Positions 1 through 9,088 are shown, counted from the first letter of the stretch. The stretch is 64,000 bases of DNA from Microvirga terrae (GCF_013307435.2 NZ_CP102846.1:434001-498000), one strand, 5' to 3'. Numbers and translations: made by a program. Notes: generated from the sequence alone by a model not told the origin.

Positions 1-1
1 G

Positions 2-184
2 CATGACCGGGAAGAGATCGTCGATGTCGAGCTTGGGGTCGCCATCACGGTCCCGGTTGGAGCCCACTTCCAGTTTCGCTCGCTTTCGCCCGAACCCCTG
101 GAGGCGGTGGGAACCACCATGCCGCCGTGGCCGGGTGACGAGGAGGCAGTTGCCGTCGACGGGGTTTGGGACCCGACCGTGTGA
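2..184 (+). CDS. C-terminal part of a cupin-domain protein (5' end outside window)
   Basis: An open frame enters from the left edge and stops with TGA at 182-184, giving about 60 residues. The segment VELGVAITVPVGAHFQFRS followed by TMPPWPGDEEA resembles the second half of small single-domain cupins, where a Pro-Gly-x-His-x-Phe motif lies in the beta barrel and a proline-rich tail follows. The histidine of GAHFQF would be the last metal-ligand position of such a barrel. Nothing can be said about the substrate. It is transcribed toward the convergent methyltransferase gene, with about 47 bp between the stop codons. The family call is moderately sure and the reading frame is sure. Confidence 0.6.
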   Translation, partial: HDREEIVDVELGVAITVPVGAHFQFRSLSPEPLEAVGTTMPPWPGDEEAVAVDGVWDPTV

Positions 185-231
185 TGGGCTGTGGATTGAT
201 CACAAGCCGGCCCGCGGCTCCTCGTGTGCCC

Positions 232-1257
232 CTACTTCCGCCCGATGGCCGCCGAGTAGGGGCCCTGCAGTGGCTGGATCCGCACGTCCTGGAAGCCGGC
301 CTCCTCCATCCAGGTGCGACAGTCCGCACCGGTGTAGTCGAAGCCGGCCGGGGTCTCGATCAGCATGTTCAGGCTCATCAGCAGGCCGAACGCATTCTCG
401 CGCCGTGCGTCGTCGATCATGGCGTCGTAAACGATGAGCGCCCCGTCGCTGCGCAGTGCCTCGTGGGCTTTCCGGAGAAGGAGCTTCTTTTCCTCGAGGC
501 TCCAGTCGTGGAGGATGTGGCCCATCACCAGCACATCGACACCCGGAAGCGGATCTTTGAAGAAGTCGCCAGTCTGGAAGGTTAAGCGTCCATCGAGACC
601 CTGCTGGGCCACATACCGCTCAAACACCGGCTGCACAGCAGCCAGATCGAAGCCGATGCCCCTCAAGTGAGGGTGAGCGCGGGCAATCTCCACGGTCAGG
701 CCGCCTTGAGCGCAGCCAATGTCGGCAAAGGTGCGAACTTCGCTCCAGGGGAAAGCGCCTGCGATCGCACGGGCGGTTGGCAGGCTTAAGCCGGTCATCG
801 CACCCAGGAAGAGCTCCAAGCGGGCGGGCTCCGCATAGACCGCGGCGAACAGGTCGGGCTCCCCGTGCCGGGTTTCGTTCTGCGGCAGTCCGGTTCTGAG
901 CGCCTCGGTGAGATTGCCCCAGAACCGGTAGAGCCGCCCGTTCATCATCTCGAGAATGCCGCCGACATACGAGGGTTTGTGGCGGTCGAGGTAGAGGTCA
1001 GTTTCGGGTGTGTTCGTGTAGCGTCCGTCTGGGCCCCGCTGGAGCAGGCCCAGCGCCACCAGCGCGTCCAGAAAGTCGCGGGTGCTGCGCTCGTGCAAAC
1101 CCAAGGCGTCTTGGACCTCTGCCACATCCATCGGTCCATTCTCGGCGAGCTTCGTGAAAAGCCCTAGCTCCACAGCACTGAGCAGCGTCTTGGAGGCCCA
1201 GAAGGCGCTGCCAAGCTGGAGGATCGTCTCGGGAGAGAGAGCGATTGTTTGTGTCAT
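232..1257 (-). CDS. SAM-dependent O-methyltransferase of the acetylserotonin/hydroxyneurosporene type
   Basis: 341 residues with the two-domain layout of dimeric small-molecule O-methyltransferases. An N-terminal winged-helix dimerisation domain (about residues 10-100) is followed by a Rossmann SAM domain. The SAM-binding glycine motif [10 protein letters not shown] is near residue 180, an acidic residue follows in GFDLAAV, and [10 protein letters not shown] carries the His expected to act as catalytic base. The product would be a methylated hydroxyl group on an unknown acceptor, in the cytoplasm. The ATG at 1257 has GGAGGAACC just upstream. The next gene upstream, an MBL-fold hydrolase on the same strand, ends 178 bp away, so co-transcription is possible but not shown. 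Confidence 0.85.
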   Translation of the reverse strand: MTQTIALSPETILQLGSAFWASKTLLSAVELGLFTKLAENGPMDVAEVQDALGLHERSTRDFLDALVALGLLQRGPDGRYTNTPETDLYLDRHKPSYVGGILEMMNGRLYRFWGNLTEALRTGLPQNETRHGEPDLFAAVYAEPARLELFLGAMTGLSLPTARAIAGAFPWSEVRTFADIGCAQGGLTVEIARAHPHLRGIGFDLAAVQPVFERYVAQQGLDGRLTFQTGDFFKDPLPGVDVLVMGHILHDWSLEEKKLLLRKAHEALRSDGALIVYDAMIDDARRENAFGLLMSLNMLIETPAGFDYTGADCRTWMEEAGFQDVRIQPLQGPYSAAIGRK

Positions 1258-1434
1258 GGCATGGTTCCTCCGCTAGAGGCGTTTGCGGTGAGTGACGAAC
1301 AAGGCTTCCTCCGGAAGCGACCTGGATTTCCCGGGAGGCGGAGAGCGGATCGACACCGCACCTGAGCACCACGATGATGCAGCAGCGCCAGCAGGATACG
1401 ACTGCAATCAGGTGTTACCTCGCTGGCGGACGCA

Positions 1435-2175
1435 TCAAGCCGGGATGTCGGCCATGGTGGCCCGCAGGCGCCGATCGTAGGCACTGGCCAGATCGTGCAA
1501 CGCCGCAATGTTATCTCCGACATACGAAGAACCGTGCATCAGGGCCAGGGTGCGTGGGGCCAGATCCGCCAGTCGGCGAACCGTCGGCGCAATGCTCGGG
1601 CCAAGGCTCGTGTCGTAGAAGATGTCTTCCGCCGCGAGTGCCGGACCCACGATGTCGCTCTTGGTGACTGCGGGACCGTTGCCGAGATGCGTGAAGAGAT
1701 CACCACAGAACAGCGTTCTGGTTGTCTCCTCGTAGATTACTCCGGCATCCCAGCCGTGCGGCACATGGGGTGTGTCAATGTAGCGGATCTGCTTGCCACC
1801 GATGTCGATCACCTCGCCATTCGACAGCACCCGCGGCGGCCGATCGGCCATGTCGTTCAACGACACGAGGCAGCCTGTCATTCCGTGTGCGACCTGAGAG
1901 TTGGGGGCGACAGCCAGCCATTCGTTCATGGCGCCGCACTCGTCGGCCTCGTAGTGGCCGAAGGTGATCCAGCGCAGACCCTCCACCGGCATGAGCCGGG
2001 ACACCGCTTCCGACACCAGCGGGAACATGCGCCGGAAGCCGGCGTGGAAGAGCATCGGCTCGTCGCCGAGGATGAGGAACTGATTGAAGGTGAAGCCGGC
2101 TGGCGGCACGATGTCGGGCACGTAGGTCGAGAGGCGGTAGATGCGGTCACCGATCTCATCAATGCGGGTTTCCAT
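1435..2175 (-). CDS. MBL-fold hydrolase of the flavodiiron (ODP) type
   Basis: 246 residues. The start chosen is the ATG at 2175, preceded by GGGAG at good spacing. An upstream in-frame start at 2334 would add 53 unstructured residues. The first metal motif is H-Y-E-A-D-E (FGHYEADE), the H-x-E-x-D pattern of oxygen-binding diiron proteins rather than the HxHxDH of beta-lactamases. Further ligands can be seen in CGDLF (bridging Asp) and LMHGSSY (last His). There is no fused flavodoxin domain, so electrons, if used, must come from elsewhere. Stand-alone proteins of this kind are often annotated as MBL-fold metallo-hydrolases of unknown substrate. Whether it is a hydrolase or an O2/NO-reacting diiron protein is unresolved. 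Confidence 0.8.
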   Translation of the reverse strand: METRIDEIGDRIYRLSTYVPDIVPPAGFTFNQFLILGDEPMLFHAGFRRMFPLVSEAVSRLMPVEGLRWITFGHYEADECGAMNEWLAVAPNSQVAHGMTGCLVSLNDMADRPPRVLSNGEVIDIGGKQIRYIDTPHVPHGWDAGVIYEETTRTLFCGDLFTHLGNGPAVTKSDIVGPALAAEDIFYDTSLGPSIAPTVRRLADLAPRTLALMHGSSYVGDNIAALHDLASAYDRRLRATMADIPA

Positions 2176-2361
2176 CGGACTGCTCCCAGGTCTGCCCTCA
2201 GCGCCAGCAGGGATTAGATCCGGCATTCCGTCCGGAAATGCGGCAATTCCTATCGGTTCCAGGCACCTTTCGGCTCGGCCAGTTTCGGGTCGTGGCATCG
2301 GCCGCAACAGGGTATGATCCGGCTGACACGTCACCTTGCGCTATTCCATCGGGAGGAGAAG

Positions 2362-2493
2362 ATGTCCCGTCGCAAGCACCAACGTCGTCTGGAAGAGCAT
2401 TTCCGTAATCGGCTTGCCCCATGGCTGGCTGGATCCGCGGGCGTGTGCGTCCTGCTGATGCTGGCCATCTACGTCGCCACCATGCCCTTGTAA
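2362..2493 (+). CDS. small membrane protein, 43 residues
   Basis: A short frame with a strong ribosome site (GGGAGGAGA, 2-3 bases before the ATG region) encodes 43 residues. The first 18 are rich in Arg, Lys and His (SRRKHQRRLEEHFRNR). A single hydrophobic segment (GVCVLLMLAIYVATM) runs to the C terminus. This is the profile of a single-pass inner-membrane protein with a positive cytoplasmic N terminus. The frame is intact from ATG to TAA. No family is recognised. It is divergent from the MBL-fold gene, whose start is 187 bp upstream. Confidence 0.55.
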   Translation: MSRRKHQRRLEEHFRNRLAPWLAGSAGVCVLLMLAIYVATMPL

Positions 2494-2696
2494 GCCCGTA
2501 CAGCTTGAGCAGGCCCAAGCCCTATGTTTGGGGTTCACCGAAGCCGCGCCTGCCAGTCGCGATTATTGCATCGCTGGCCTGATGGCATCGCTCAGGCCCG
2601 GCATGTTCCCGCCTCGCGCTATGCCCTGCCGGCTGGGGCACTGGCCCAGGATGGCGATCTCAAATACGCAGATCGCTGGGTGGCTGGCTCATCCGA

Positions 2697-2969
2697 TCAG
2701 GCTTTCATTCGCGGAATCCGCGCCAGCCAGGTCACTGAGGCGAAGGCGCCAATCCAGGAGCCAAGGGCTGCGAAGGCGACGTAGACCGCCTGCTCAGTAT
2801 AGCTGATCACCGCGAACGCCGAGAGCAGGTACCAGATGGCGCTCCAGTTCGCTGCTCTGACTCGATGCCGGGCTATCACGGCTGCGTTGAAGAACACGTA
2901 GGCCGCATCGGTCGTCGCGGTCGCCAGGACAACACCCAGGGCAATCAGCGGATCAATCTGGAAAGTCAT
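2697..2969 (-). CDS. small integral membrane protein, 90 residues
   Basis: The start is the ATG at 2969, seven bases after a perfect AGGAGG. The protein has about three hydrophobic helices: residues 7-28 (ALGVVLATATTDAAYVFF), about 40-60 (IWYLLSAFAVISYTEQAVYV) and about 62-82 (AALGSWIGAFASV). It ends in a short basic tail. Similar 85-100 residue proteins occur widely in alphaproteobacteria without an assigned role. An IS6 element begins 170 bp upstream of the start. Confidence 0.65.
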   Translation of the reverse strand: MTFQIDPLIALGVVLATATTDAAYVFFNAAVIARHRVRAANWSAIWYLLSAFAVISYTEQAVYVAFAALGSWIGAFASVTWLARIPRMKA

Positions 2970-3138
2970 GGCCAATCCTCCTGGCCGGGATCATGTTGGA
3001 TCCTGCCAATGCAATCGACAGGCCCGCTCGCACCACCGAAGAGGAGTCCTTGGGATCTCGTCCGAGAACGGCCGTCTGGTGCAGGATCCGACCGTCAGTT
3101 CAAGCGCTTGATCCGGTCCAGAGGAACTGGCGCAATTG

Positions 3139-3962
3139 GGTACTGTCAAGTTGGCAAGATCCGGGGCCTATGGCAGGGTCTCGGACATGAGCACAACGTC
3201 CAGTCCTTACCGCGGCTACCGCTTCCCGGCCGAGATCATCAATCAGGCCGTCTGGTTGTATCACTGCTTCAGCCTGAGTTTGCGGGAGGTTGAGCTGATC
3301 CTCGCGGCGCGAGGGGTCGTGGTCAGCTACGAGACGATCCGCGAGTGGAGCCTGCGCTTCGGGCGGACCTACGCCAACAGTCTCAAGCGGCGCCGACCGA
3401 AGCCCGACGACAAATGGTTCTTGGATGAGGTGTTCGTGCGCATCCGCGGCAAGCTGCACTACCTCTGGCGAGCCGTTGATCAGCACGGCAATGTGCTCGA
3501 CGTGCTGGTCCAGAGCCGCCGCAACAAGAAGGCGGCCATGCGGTTCTTCCGCAAGCTGCTGAAGGGCTTGTGCTACGTGCCACGAGTGATCGTGACGGAT
3601 AAACTCGGATCCTATGGGGCAGCAAAACGTGAGATCCTGCCGGGCGTCGAACACCGTCGGAGCCGATACCTGAACAACCGCTGTGAGGTCTCGCACCAAT
3701 CCACCCGACGGCCGGAGCGCCACATGCGGCGGTTCAAGTCAGTCCGGCAGGCTCAGCAGTTTCTCGCCACCCACACCCCGATCCACAATCATTTCCAGCT
3801 CCGCCGTCACCGTCTTTCCGCCAGTGAGTACCGGACTGCGCGGGATCGCGCCTTCACTACGTGGCGCGATGCGACTGGTACTGCCCTCGTCGGCTGATTT
3901 GGGCTGACATGATGGCTATGTCGGCGCCAGCTGCGCCGACTTCGCGCCAAGTTGACAGTACC
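3139..3962. mobile_element. IS6-family insertion sequence, about 824 bp
   Basis: The element is bounded by inverted repeats that begin GGTACTGTCAA(G/C)TTGGC at 3139 (forward) and 3962 (reverse complement), with one mismatch in the first 17 bases. It contains one complete DDE transposase. Length and single-ORF layout fit the IS6 family. The 8 bases on the left (3131-3138, cgcaattg) and right (3963-3970, gttccgac) differ, so there is no target duplication. Its right end lies inside the LysR reading frame. Confidence 0.85.
3187..3897 (+). CDS. IS6-family transposase, intact
   Basis: 236 residues, the usual length for IS6/IS26 transposases. Visible are an N-terminal helix-turn-helix region (LREVELILAARGVVVSYETI), the DDE core residues in WFLDEVFV, VIVTDKLGSYGAA and NNRCEVSHQSTRRPER, and the C-terminal basic tail. 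The enzyme moves the element by replicative (cointegrate) transposition. The ATG at 3187 gives the canonical N terminus. A start 17 codons earlier would lie in the terminal region. No frameshift is seen, so it is probably functional. Confidence 0.9.
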   Translation: MSTTSSPYRGYRFPAEIINQAVWLYHCFSLSLREVELILAARGVVVSYETIREWSLRFGRTYANSLKRRRPKPDDKWFLDEVFVRIRGKLHYLWRAVDQHGNVLDVLVQSRRNKKAAMRFFRKLLKGLCYVPRVIVTDKLGSYGAAKREILPGVEHRRSRYLNNRCEVSHQSTRRPERHMRRFKSVRQAQQFLATHTPIHNHFQLRRHRLSASEYRTARDRAFTTWRDATGTALVG

Positions 3963-4794
3963 GTTCCGACAAGGCAACGCCGATCTGTTGTACCAATTCC
4001 GCGATGAAGCCGGTGCTCTCCCAGGCATAGATGGAAACCATGATCGGGGCCTCTTCGCCGAATTGCGCATAAGGCCTGACGTGGCGCCCGAGCGTCGCGG
4101 CAACCGGGAGAAGCGTTATGCCAAGGCCGCCCTCGACGGCGACGAGCACGTTGTTGAGGCTGCTGCCAGAAAAGGCGATGTACCAATGGCGGCGCTCACG
4201 CTCGATGCGGTCGAACATGGTCTCACGGTACAGGCCACCAAGAGGGAAGGTTACGAGGGGGACAGGGTCCGGCCAAGCATCAGGAGCATCCTTGCTCTCG
4301 AACCAGCCTGTGGCTTCGGGGAAGCTTGCCCGGCAATCGTTGCTGGGTGCCGGCTCCTTGACGACAACGATGTCGAACTCGCCGCCACGGTAGCGCCGGG
4401 TCAAGTCGCGGCTCAGCCCGGCGCTGACGTCGAGACGGATCTCTTGGTGGCGCTTGGAGAACTCGCCGAAAAGTCGGGCCATGGGACGGCTGAAGACATC
4501 TTCCGGAAGCCCGATATGAATGGGCGTTGTGCCGGCCGGATTGCCCAGTGCCGCCGTCGCCTCGCTCTGGAGCGCCATGATCCGACGGGCATATCCAAGG
4601 AGGCGTTCGCCTGCGGCGGAGGGGCGAATGGGGCGTGCGTCCCGATCCACCAAGGTCTGCCCAACGGCTTCCTCGAGCCGGGCGAGCTGCTGACTTAAGG
4701 TCGACTGGGTCATGTGCAGGCGCTCAGCTGCCCGGGTAAAGCCTCCGGCTTCGGTGATTGCGATAAAGGTCCGCAGCAGGCGTGGGTCGAGCAT
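3916..4794 (-). CDS. LysR-family regulator with IS-derived C-terminal tail
   Basis: 292 residues. The N-terminal winged HTH (LLRTFIAITEAGGFTRAAERL, then TQSTLSQQLARLEE) and the periplasmic-binding-protein-like sensor domain from about residue 90 are both present. Its neighbour is a divergent amidohydrolase, the usual target arrangement for LysR regulators, with a dyad in the shared gap. The last 15 residues (from about 278, RYCQLGAKSAQLAPT) are read from the end of the IS6 element, so the native C terminus has been replaced. Because only the tail is lost the protein may still fold. The inducer is unknown. Confidence 0.85.
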   Translation of the reverse strand: MLDPRLLRTFIAITEAGGFTRAAERLHMTQSTLSQQLARLEEAVGQTLVDRDARPIRPSAAGERLLGYARRIMALQSEATAALGNPAGTTPIHIGLPEDVFSRPMARLFGEFSKRHQEIRLDVSAGLSRDLTRRYRGGEFDIVVVKEPAPSNDCRASFPEATGWFESKDAPDAWPDPVPLVTFPLGGLYRETMFDRIERERRHWYIAFSGSSLNNVLVAVEGGLGITLLPVAATLGRHVRPYAQFGEEAPIMVSIYAWESTGFIAELVQQIGVALSERYCQLGAKSAQLAPT

Positions 4795-4841
4795 CAGCGA
4801 CTCGCTGGATCACTGCAATCACTATTCAATAAACCAATAAT

Positions 4842-4872
4842 CTCCATCTGAACATTTAATTTCCAGATGGAG
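4842..4872. promoter_or_regulatory. Dyad between LysR and amidohydrolase genes
   Basis: A perfect 9-bp inverted repeat, CTCCATCTG and CAGATGGAG, is separated by 13 AT-rich bases. It is 48 bp upstream of the lysR start and 175 bp upstream of the amidohydrolase start. Position and spacing fit a LysR recognition site that also autoregulates. A transcript hairpin is the alternative. Confidence 0.55.
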
Positions 4873-5047
4873 TAAGCTGGCACTATTCTCCCGACATTGC
4901 AGTAAGGAGTGCTTGGCGGTGTGAGCGGATCTCCTCGTGGGCGGTGCGACGATCGACAGCCTTATAACGGCCAAGCCGAAACCGGCAGCTGACATAGGCC
5001 CAAGTGCCGCCCATTACACCTCAGCGATAGGCACACAGGAGCGACCC

Positions 5048-6442
5048 GTGCAAAGTGCAAATCACCAAAGCCGTAGAGCCTTCCTTCGTCATTCCGGCGG
5101 GCTGGCAACCGCGTCCGCAATACTAGGCTTGAGCGGCACGCAGAGCGGGGCCGCCGATGCTACCGCCAGTACGGATCAGTCCCGTCAGCACATCACCGCT
5201 GTTACCGACAGTCACTACTATTTGAGTGACGTGCGCCTCGAGGAAGGCTTCGAGCACGAGGGTGAGGTGGTGGTCGGCACCCGGACCGGAATTCATACGC
5301 TGGAAATCCAGGATGGTCGCATCAAAGCGGTGCACGATGCGGGTGCCGCACTGGACGCAGCCCTGCCGCGCTACAAGGCGCAGGGTAAGCTGCTTCTGCC
5401 TGCGTTCCGCGACATGCACATCCACCTGGACAAGACCTTCTATGGCGGCCCGTGGCAGGCTCCCCTTCCCCGTCAAGGCAAGACCATCATGGACATGATT
5501 GCGCGGGAGGAAGTGCTTCTTCCGAAGCTGCTGCCGACCTCGCAGACGCGTGCGGAAAAGCTGATTGACCTCCTCCTCTCGCAAGGCAGCTCGATAGCGC
5601 GCAGTCACTGCAACATCGATCCAGTGAGCGGATTGAAAAGCCTGGAGCATCTGCAGCTTGCGCTGGCGAATTATCGTGACAGCTTTGAATGCGAGATCGT
5701 CGCCTTCCCGCAGCACGGCCTGTTGCACTCCAAGGTGGATGGGCTGATGCGTGAAGCGATGAGCATGGGCGTGCACTACGTTGGCGGCTTGGATCCCACC
5801 AATGTCGACGGTGCCATGGAAGCATCACTGGATGCGATGTTCCAGATCGCGATCGACCACAATAAAGGCGTCGACATCCATATTCATGAAGCCAACCCAG
5901 CCGGTGTGGCGGCTCTTAACTACATGATCGCAACCATCGAGAAGACCCCGGCGCTGCGTAACAGGCTGACGCTCAGCCACGCCTTCGCTCTCTCCACTCT
6001 GCGCCCCGAGGAGCTGAACGAGATGGCTGGGCGCATGGCCACACAGGGCGTAACCGTGGTGTCGACAGTGCCGATTGGACAGAGGACAATGCCGCTGCCG
6101 CAGCTGCGTGCCAGGGGTGTCAAGATCATGACCGGCACGGACAGCGTGATCGATCATTGGTCACCGTTCGGTAGCGGTGACATGCTGGAGAAGGCCAACC
6201 TGTGCGCCCAGCTCTACGGTGGAAGCGACGAGTTCCGTCTGTCGCGCGCCCTTGCGATCGCCACCGGCGATGTGCTTCCGCTGAGCGATGATGGGAACGT
6301 AGCTTGGCCGAAAACAGGTGACACGGCTGAGTTCGTTCTGGTTGATGCTAGCTGTTCGGCCGAGGCCGTCGCACGGCGCGCACCGCGGCGGGCAACGTTC
6401 CACAAGGGACGTTTAGTCTACGGTGCTGTTGAGCGTGCCTGA
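5048..6442 (+). CDS. Tat-exported metal-dependent amidohydrolase (cytosine deaminase-like)
   Basis: 464 residues from the GTG at 5048, which is preceded by AGGAG at six bases. This start gives a twin-arginine signal (SRRAFLRHSGG followed by a hydrophobic stretch ending near TQSGAA), so a periplasmic location is likely. The TIM-barrel amidohydrolase domain shows DMHIHLDKTF (HxH), ARSHCNID, VDIHIHEAN, LTLSHAF and TGTDSV with the late catalytic Asp. This pattern groups it with CodA/isopropylammelide-hydrolase-like enzymes acting on cyclic or N-substituted amides. The substrate is unknown. It is transcribed away from the LysR gene, which probably controls it. Cytosine deaminases are normally cytoplasmic, so the export signal is unusual. 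Confidence 0.8.
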   Translation: MQSANHQSRRAFLRHSGGLATASAILGLSGTQSGAADATASTDQSRQHITAVTDSHYYLSDVRLEEGFEHEGEVVVGTRTGIHTLEIQDGRIKAVHDAGAALDAALPRYKAQGKLLLPAFRDMHIHLDKTFYGGPWQAPLPRQGKTIMDMIAREEVLLPKLLPTSQTRAEKLIDLLLSQGSSIARSHCNIDPVSGLKSLEHLQLALANYRDSFECEIVAFPQHGLLHSKVDGLMREAMSMGVHYVGGLDPTNVDGAMEASLDAMFQIAIDHNKGVDIHIHEANPAGVAALNYMIATIEKTPALRNRLTLSHAFALSTLRPEELNEMAGRMATQGVTVVSTVPIGQRTMPLPQLRARGVKIMTGTDSVIDHWSPFGSGDMLEKANLCAQLYGGSDEFRLSRALAIATGDVLPLSDDGNVAWPKTGDTAEFVLVDASCSAEAVARRAPRRATFHKGRLVYGAVERA

Positions 6443-6493
6443 GGTAACAACCTTCGGCCGAGACGCTCACTGCTCCTGCAAGGAGTTCGGATT

Positions 6494-7174
6494 ATGCGAA
6501 GAAGTCTCGCCATCTCGATACTTGCGGCACTCGGCATAATGGGCCATTCGATGACAGCCGTTGGACAATTAACGAGCGGGAAAGACGTATTGGACGCTGT
6601 CACAGACAACGATGTCGATGCGGCACAGATTCGAACCCTTCTGTCCCGCGGCGCCGACATCGATGCGAGAGATGAAGCCGGACGCACGGCGTTGCTCATC
6701 GCAACCCACGGCAACAGGATCGAGGTTGCGAGGGTGCTGATTGAGGCCGGTGCCAATGTCAATGCAAAGGATCGGATCAATGACAGCCCCTATCTCGATG
6801 CCGCGGCGCGGGGTTATCTCGAGATCCTGAAGATGACACTCGCGCACGGCGCGGATCTCAAGAGCACCAATCGCTATGGCGGCACTGCTCTCATCCCAGT
6901 CGCGGAGCGTGGCCATGTCGACACTGTCCGCACTTTGATCGAGGCGGGCGTCGATCTGGACCACGTCAACAATCTCGGGTGGACGGCTTTGCTGGAGGCC
7001 ATCATTCTGGGTGACGGGGGCGAATGTCATCAGCAGATCGTCGACCTTTTGGTGAAGGCAGGTGCCGACATCAACTTGGCGGATCGAGATGGCATAAAGC
7101 CGCTGCAGCACGTGCGCAGTCGCGGCGGCTACAGGGAGATCGAAGCGATCCTTGTCGCGGCGGGAGCGATGTGA
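6494..7174 (+). CDS. Exported ankyrin-repeat protein
   Basis: 226 residues. An N-terminal signal peptide (RRSLAISILAALGIMG, cleavage near AVGQ) is followed by about five ankyrin repeats. Recognisable units are GADIDARDEAGRTALLIA, GANVNAKDRINDSPYLDAA, GADLKSTNRYGGTALIPVA, GVDLDHVNNLGWTALLEA and GADINLADRDGIKPL. Ankyrin repeats mediate protein binding and here would act in the periplasm. The gene starts 51 bp after the amidohydrolase stop on the same strand, so the two may share a transcript. No enzymatic domain is present. Confidence 0.85.
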   Translation: MRRSLAISILAALGIMGHSMTAVGQLTSGKDVLDAVTDNDVDAAQIRTLLSRGADIDARDEAGRTALLIATHGNRIEVARVLIEAGANVNAKDRINDSPYLDAAARGYLEILKMTLAHGADLKSTNRYGGTALIPVAERGHVDTVRTLIEAGVDLDHVNNLGWTALLEAIILGDGGECHQQIVDLLVKAGADINLADRDGIKPLQHVRSRGGYREIEAILVAAGAM

Positions 7175-7384
7175 GCCACCCTCGCCGGCTGATCGAATTG
7201 AAATATTAGTGGACTGTCTATGATTGATAAGGTCCGTTGACGTTATGGAGACCTCATCAGCCAGCGGATTAGTCTTCTATTAACCATGCTCGGTCAACGA
7301 TAGCTAAAGCCAAAAGGGAGGTGGGAAGAGCGTCGATGGACCGCCTCCCGCCTTTTTGTCACGTCTGCCCCCAAGGAGCCCAGT

Positions 7385-7765
7385 GTGAACGCGATCCTCA
7401 AAGAGCGCATCGGAGAACGGGTTTCTGCGCTCAAGATCTCATGGCGTCGCGCCTCTCTCGAAGCGGGTCTGGAGGCGGGATTCATTCAGGACATCATTAC
7501 CGGTCGCTCCCAACATCCAGGTGAGGATGCGGTGGCGAGCTTGGCTACCGTGCTCAAGTGTAGCCCGTCGTATCTGACGGGCCAGAGCGACGATCTTGCC
7601 AACCCTGCAGGGGCCTACGGCGCGACTGCACTCCTTTCGGACGCGGCCCAGCGGCCCGATGCTGTCATGGCGCTCAGAATTGTCGACGAACTGCTGGCCG
7701 CCGGTCACGTTGAGGCAGCCCGTGTCGCTGTCAGGCGGGCTCTCAAGGTGATCGCTGTCGAATAA
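7385..7765 (+). CDS. XRE-like HTH transcriptional regulator
   Basis: 126 residues from a GTG start preceded by AAGGAG. The N-terminal half carries a lambda-repressor-like HTH (RRASLEAGLEAGFIQDIITG, then DAVASLATVLKCSPSYLTG), typical of XRE proteins of phage-repressor style in rhizobiales. The C-terminal half is a helical region (ALRIVDELLAAGHVEAARVAVRRAL) possibly used for dimerisation. No peptidase domain is present. The 210-bp gap before it holds no gene. Confidence 0.75.
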   Translation: MNAILKERIGERVSALKISWRRASLEAGLEAGFIQDIITGRSQHPGEDAVASLATVLKCSPSYLTGQSDDLANPAGAYGATALLSDAAQRPDAVMALRIVDELLAAGHVEAARVAVRRALKVIAVE

Positions 7766-8256
7766 AGTCAAACGAGCTTTTACATCGTACAAAACGTAAC
7801 TGCATCAGTTGACCCGTTGCGTTCCCGATGAAGATGAGCAGCGAGCATGGATCGCCGTGATCGTTGTTCTGAGAGTAGTCCGAGCTGCCGCTTAGCAACA
7901 ACTCGCCATAAAGTGTCCGCTGCAGCTGGGATGGATGGAAGACTCATAGCATTTGGTATGATACTTCATATCTACGGGTTGGGATATTTTGACTCTGCGG
8001 CTACAAACAAATTGCGCTGAACAAAGATCATGGAACCTTCGCCGGTCCTCCAAAGCACTCAGAGGCCCTCTGACAGTTTCGCCCGTACCCCTCGGTAGTC
8101 ACACGCTTCAGCTTAACGCACAATTCCCAGTCGCATCAGGCTGGATGCTACCTTTCTGTACAGTGAGCCGGATTAAACTACTGAGTTGCTTCGTATACCA
8201 GACGTGAAACTAATCGAAAGCCGCTCGGGCAGCGTTGCGTTGCAACGGGGACAATC
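7766..8256. other. Intergenic stretch, no supported gene; IS21-like terminal relic
   Basis: No frame here has a convincing start or composition. At 7981-8004 the sequence GGGATATTTTGACTCTGCGG resembles, on the reverse strand, the GCAAAGTNAAAATGTCCC repeats that end IS21-family elements. Better versions occur at 13073 and 53128. This copy is diverged. Confidence 0.35.
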
Positions 8257-8520
8257 ATGCGAATAGTCGACGCGTCGCACTCCAACAGGGCTGGCATAGG
8301 CTGGGCATGGAGCACGATGCTCCGATTTGCCGTGTTGATTACGGCTGCGCTGGCTCTTCTCGCCATCACGCTCGTTGGATTGTTTGTTGTCCTGCCTCTG
8401 ATGATCGCCGGCGGCATCGCATTGTCCTTTTTCCTCTGCCGCAGGCTGCGCCAAGCGCAGCAGCGGTCGAAGGGTAGTGTCATCGATGCCGATTACACGG
8501 TCATAGGCCTCCGCGAATGA
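8257..8520 (+). CDS. Small two-helix membrane protein
   Basis: 87 residues. A hydrophobic hairpin spans about residues 24-65 (FAVLITAALALLAITLVGLF, then LPLMIAGGIALSFFL), followed by a basic RRLRQAQQR segment. A polar tail ends in VIDADYTVI. Proteins of this length with a D-x-VIDA/G-[DE]-[YF]-x-VI tail recur in Methylobacteriaceae and relatives. Their role is unknown. The exact start is uncertain because the ribosome site is weak, and a downstream ATG at 8317 is possible. Confidence 0.6.
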   Translation: MRIVDASHSNRAGIGWAWSTMLRFAVLITAALALLAITLVGLFVVLPLMIAGGIALSFFLCRRLRQAQQRSKGSVIDADYTVIGLRE

Positions 8521-8689
8521 TAATCTATCCCAGGCTCCAAGGCTGGTAGCCCGAACTTGAATCCAGGGCTTTCCACCCCCACGTTATCTTTACCGGGGTC
8601 CGGGCCCCTCTGGCAGTCTTCGTCAGGCTGCGATGTCGGACTCTCTCACCTGAGGAGCATTAGAACGGCTCCGCATCTGGGAGAAGACT

Positions 8690-9088
8690 GTGACGTCTTA
8701 CTCATATACCTCCCCTTTCACCGACACATCGCTCCGTGTGGCCGAAACCCGCGCACGCCTCGACGCGCTCGCGCGGCTCCTCGACAGCGCGGTTCGCGTG
8801 CCAGGAACCAACATCCGCTTCGGCGCCGATGCGCTGCTGAACCTGATCCCGGGCGTCGGCACACTCACATCGAAAGGCATGTCGGCTTATCTGATCTGGG
8901 AAGCGCGCCGCCTGGGGGTGCCCATGTCGACGCTCCTGCGCATGGTGGGCAATGTCGGTGTCGACTTCGTGATCAGTGCCATCCCGCTCGTGGGTTGGGT
9001 CGGCGACGTGTTCTACCGTTCGAACCTGCGGAACATGGATCTGCTACGCTATCACTTGGACAAGGCGCATCCAGTACCAAACCGCTAA
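8690..9088 (+). CDS. DUF4112 membrane protein
   Basis: 132 residues from a GTG with GGAGAAGA upstream. The diagnostic DUF4112 features are LDALARLLDSAVRVPGT, FGADALLNLIPGVGTL near residue 45, and the second hydrophobic segment FVISAIPLVGWVGDVFYRSN near 105. DUF4112 proteins are small inner-membrane proteins of unknown function. The gene sits 67 bp before ftsH on the same strand and could be co-transcribed with it. Confidence 0.85.
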   Translation: MTSYSYTSPFTDTSLRVAETRARLDALARLLDSAVRVPGTNIRFGADALLNLIPGVGTLTSKGMSAYLIWEARRLGVPMSTLLRMVGNVGVDFVISAIPLVGWVGDVFYRSNLRNMDLLRYHLDKAHPVPNR

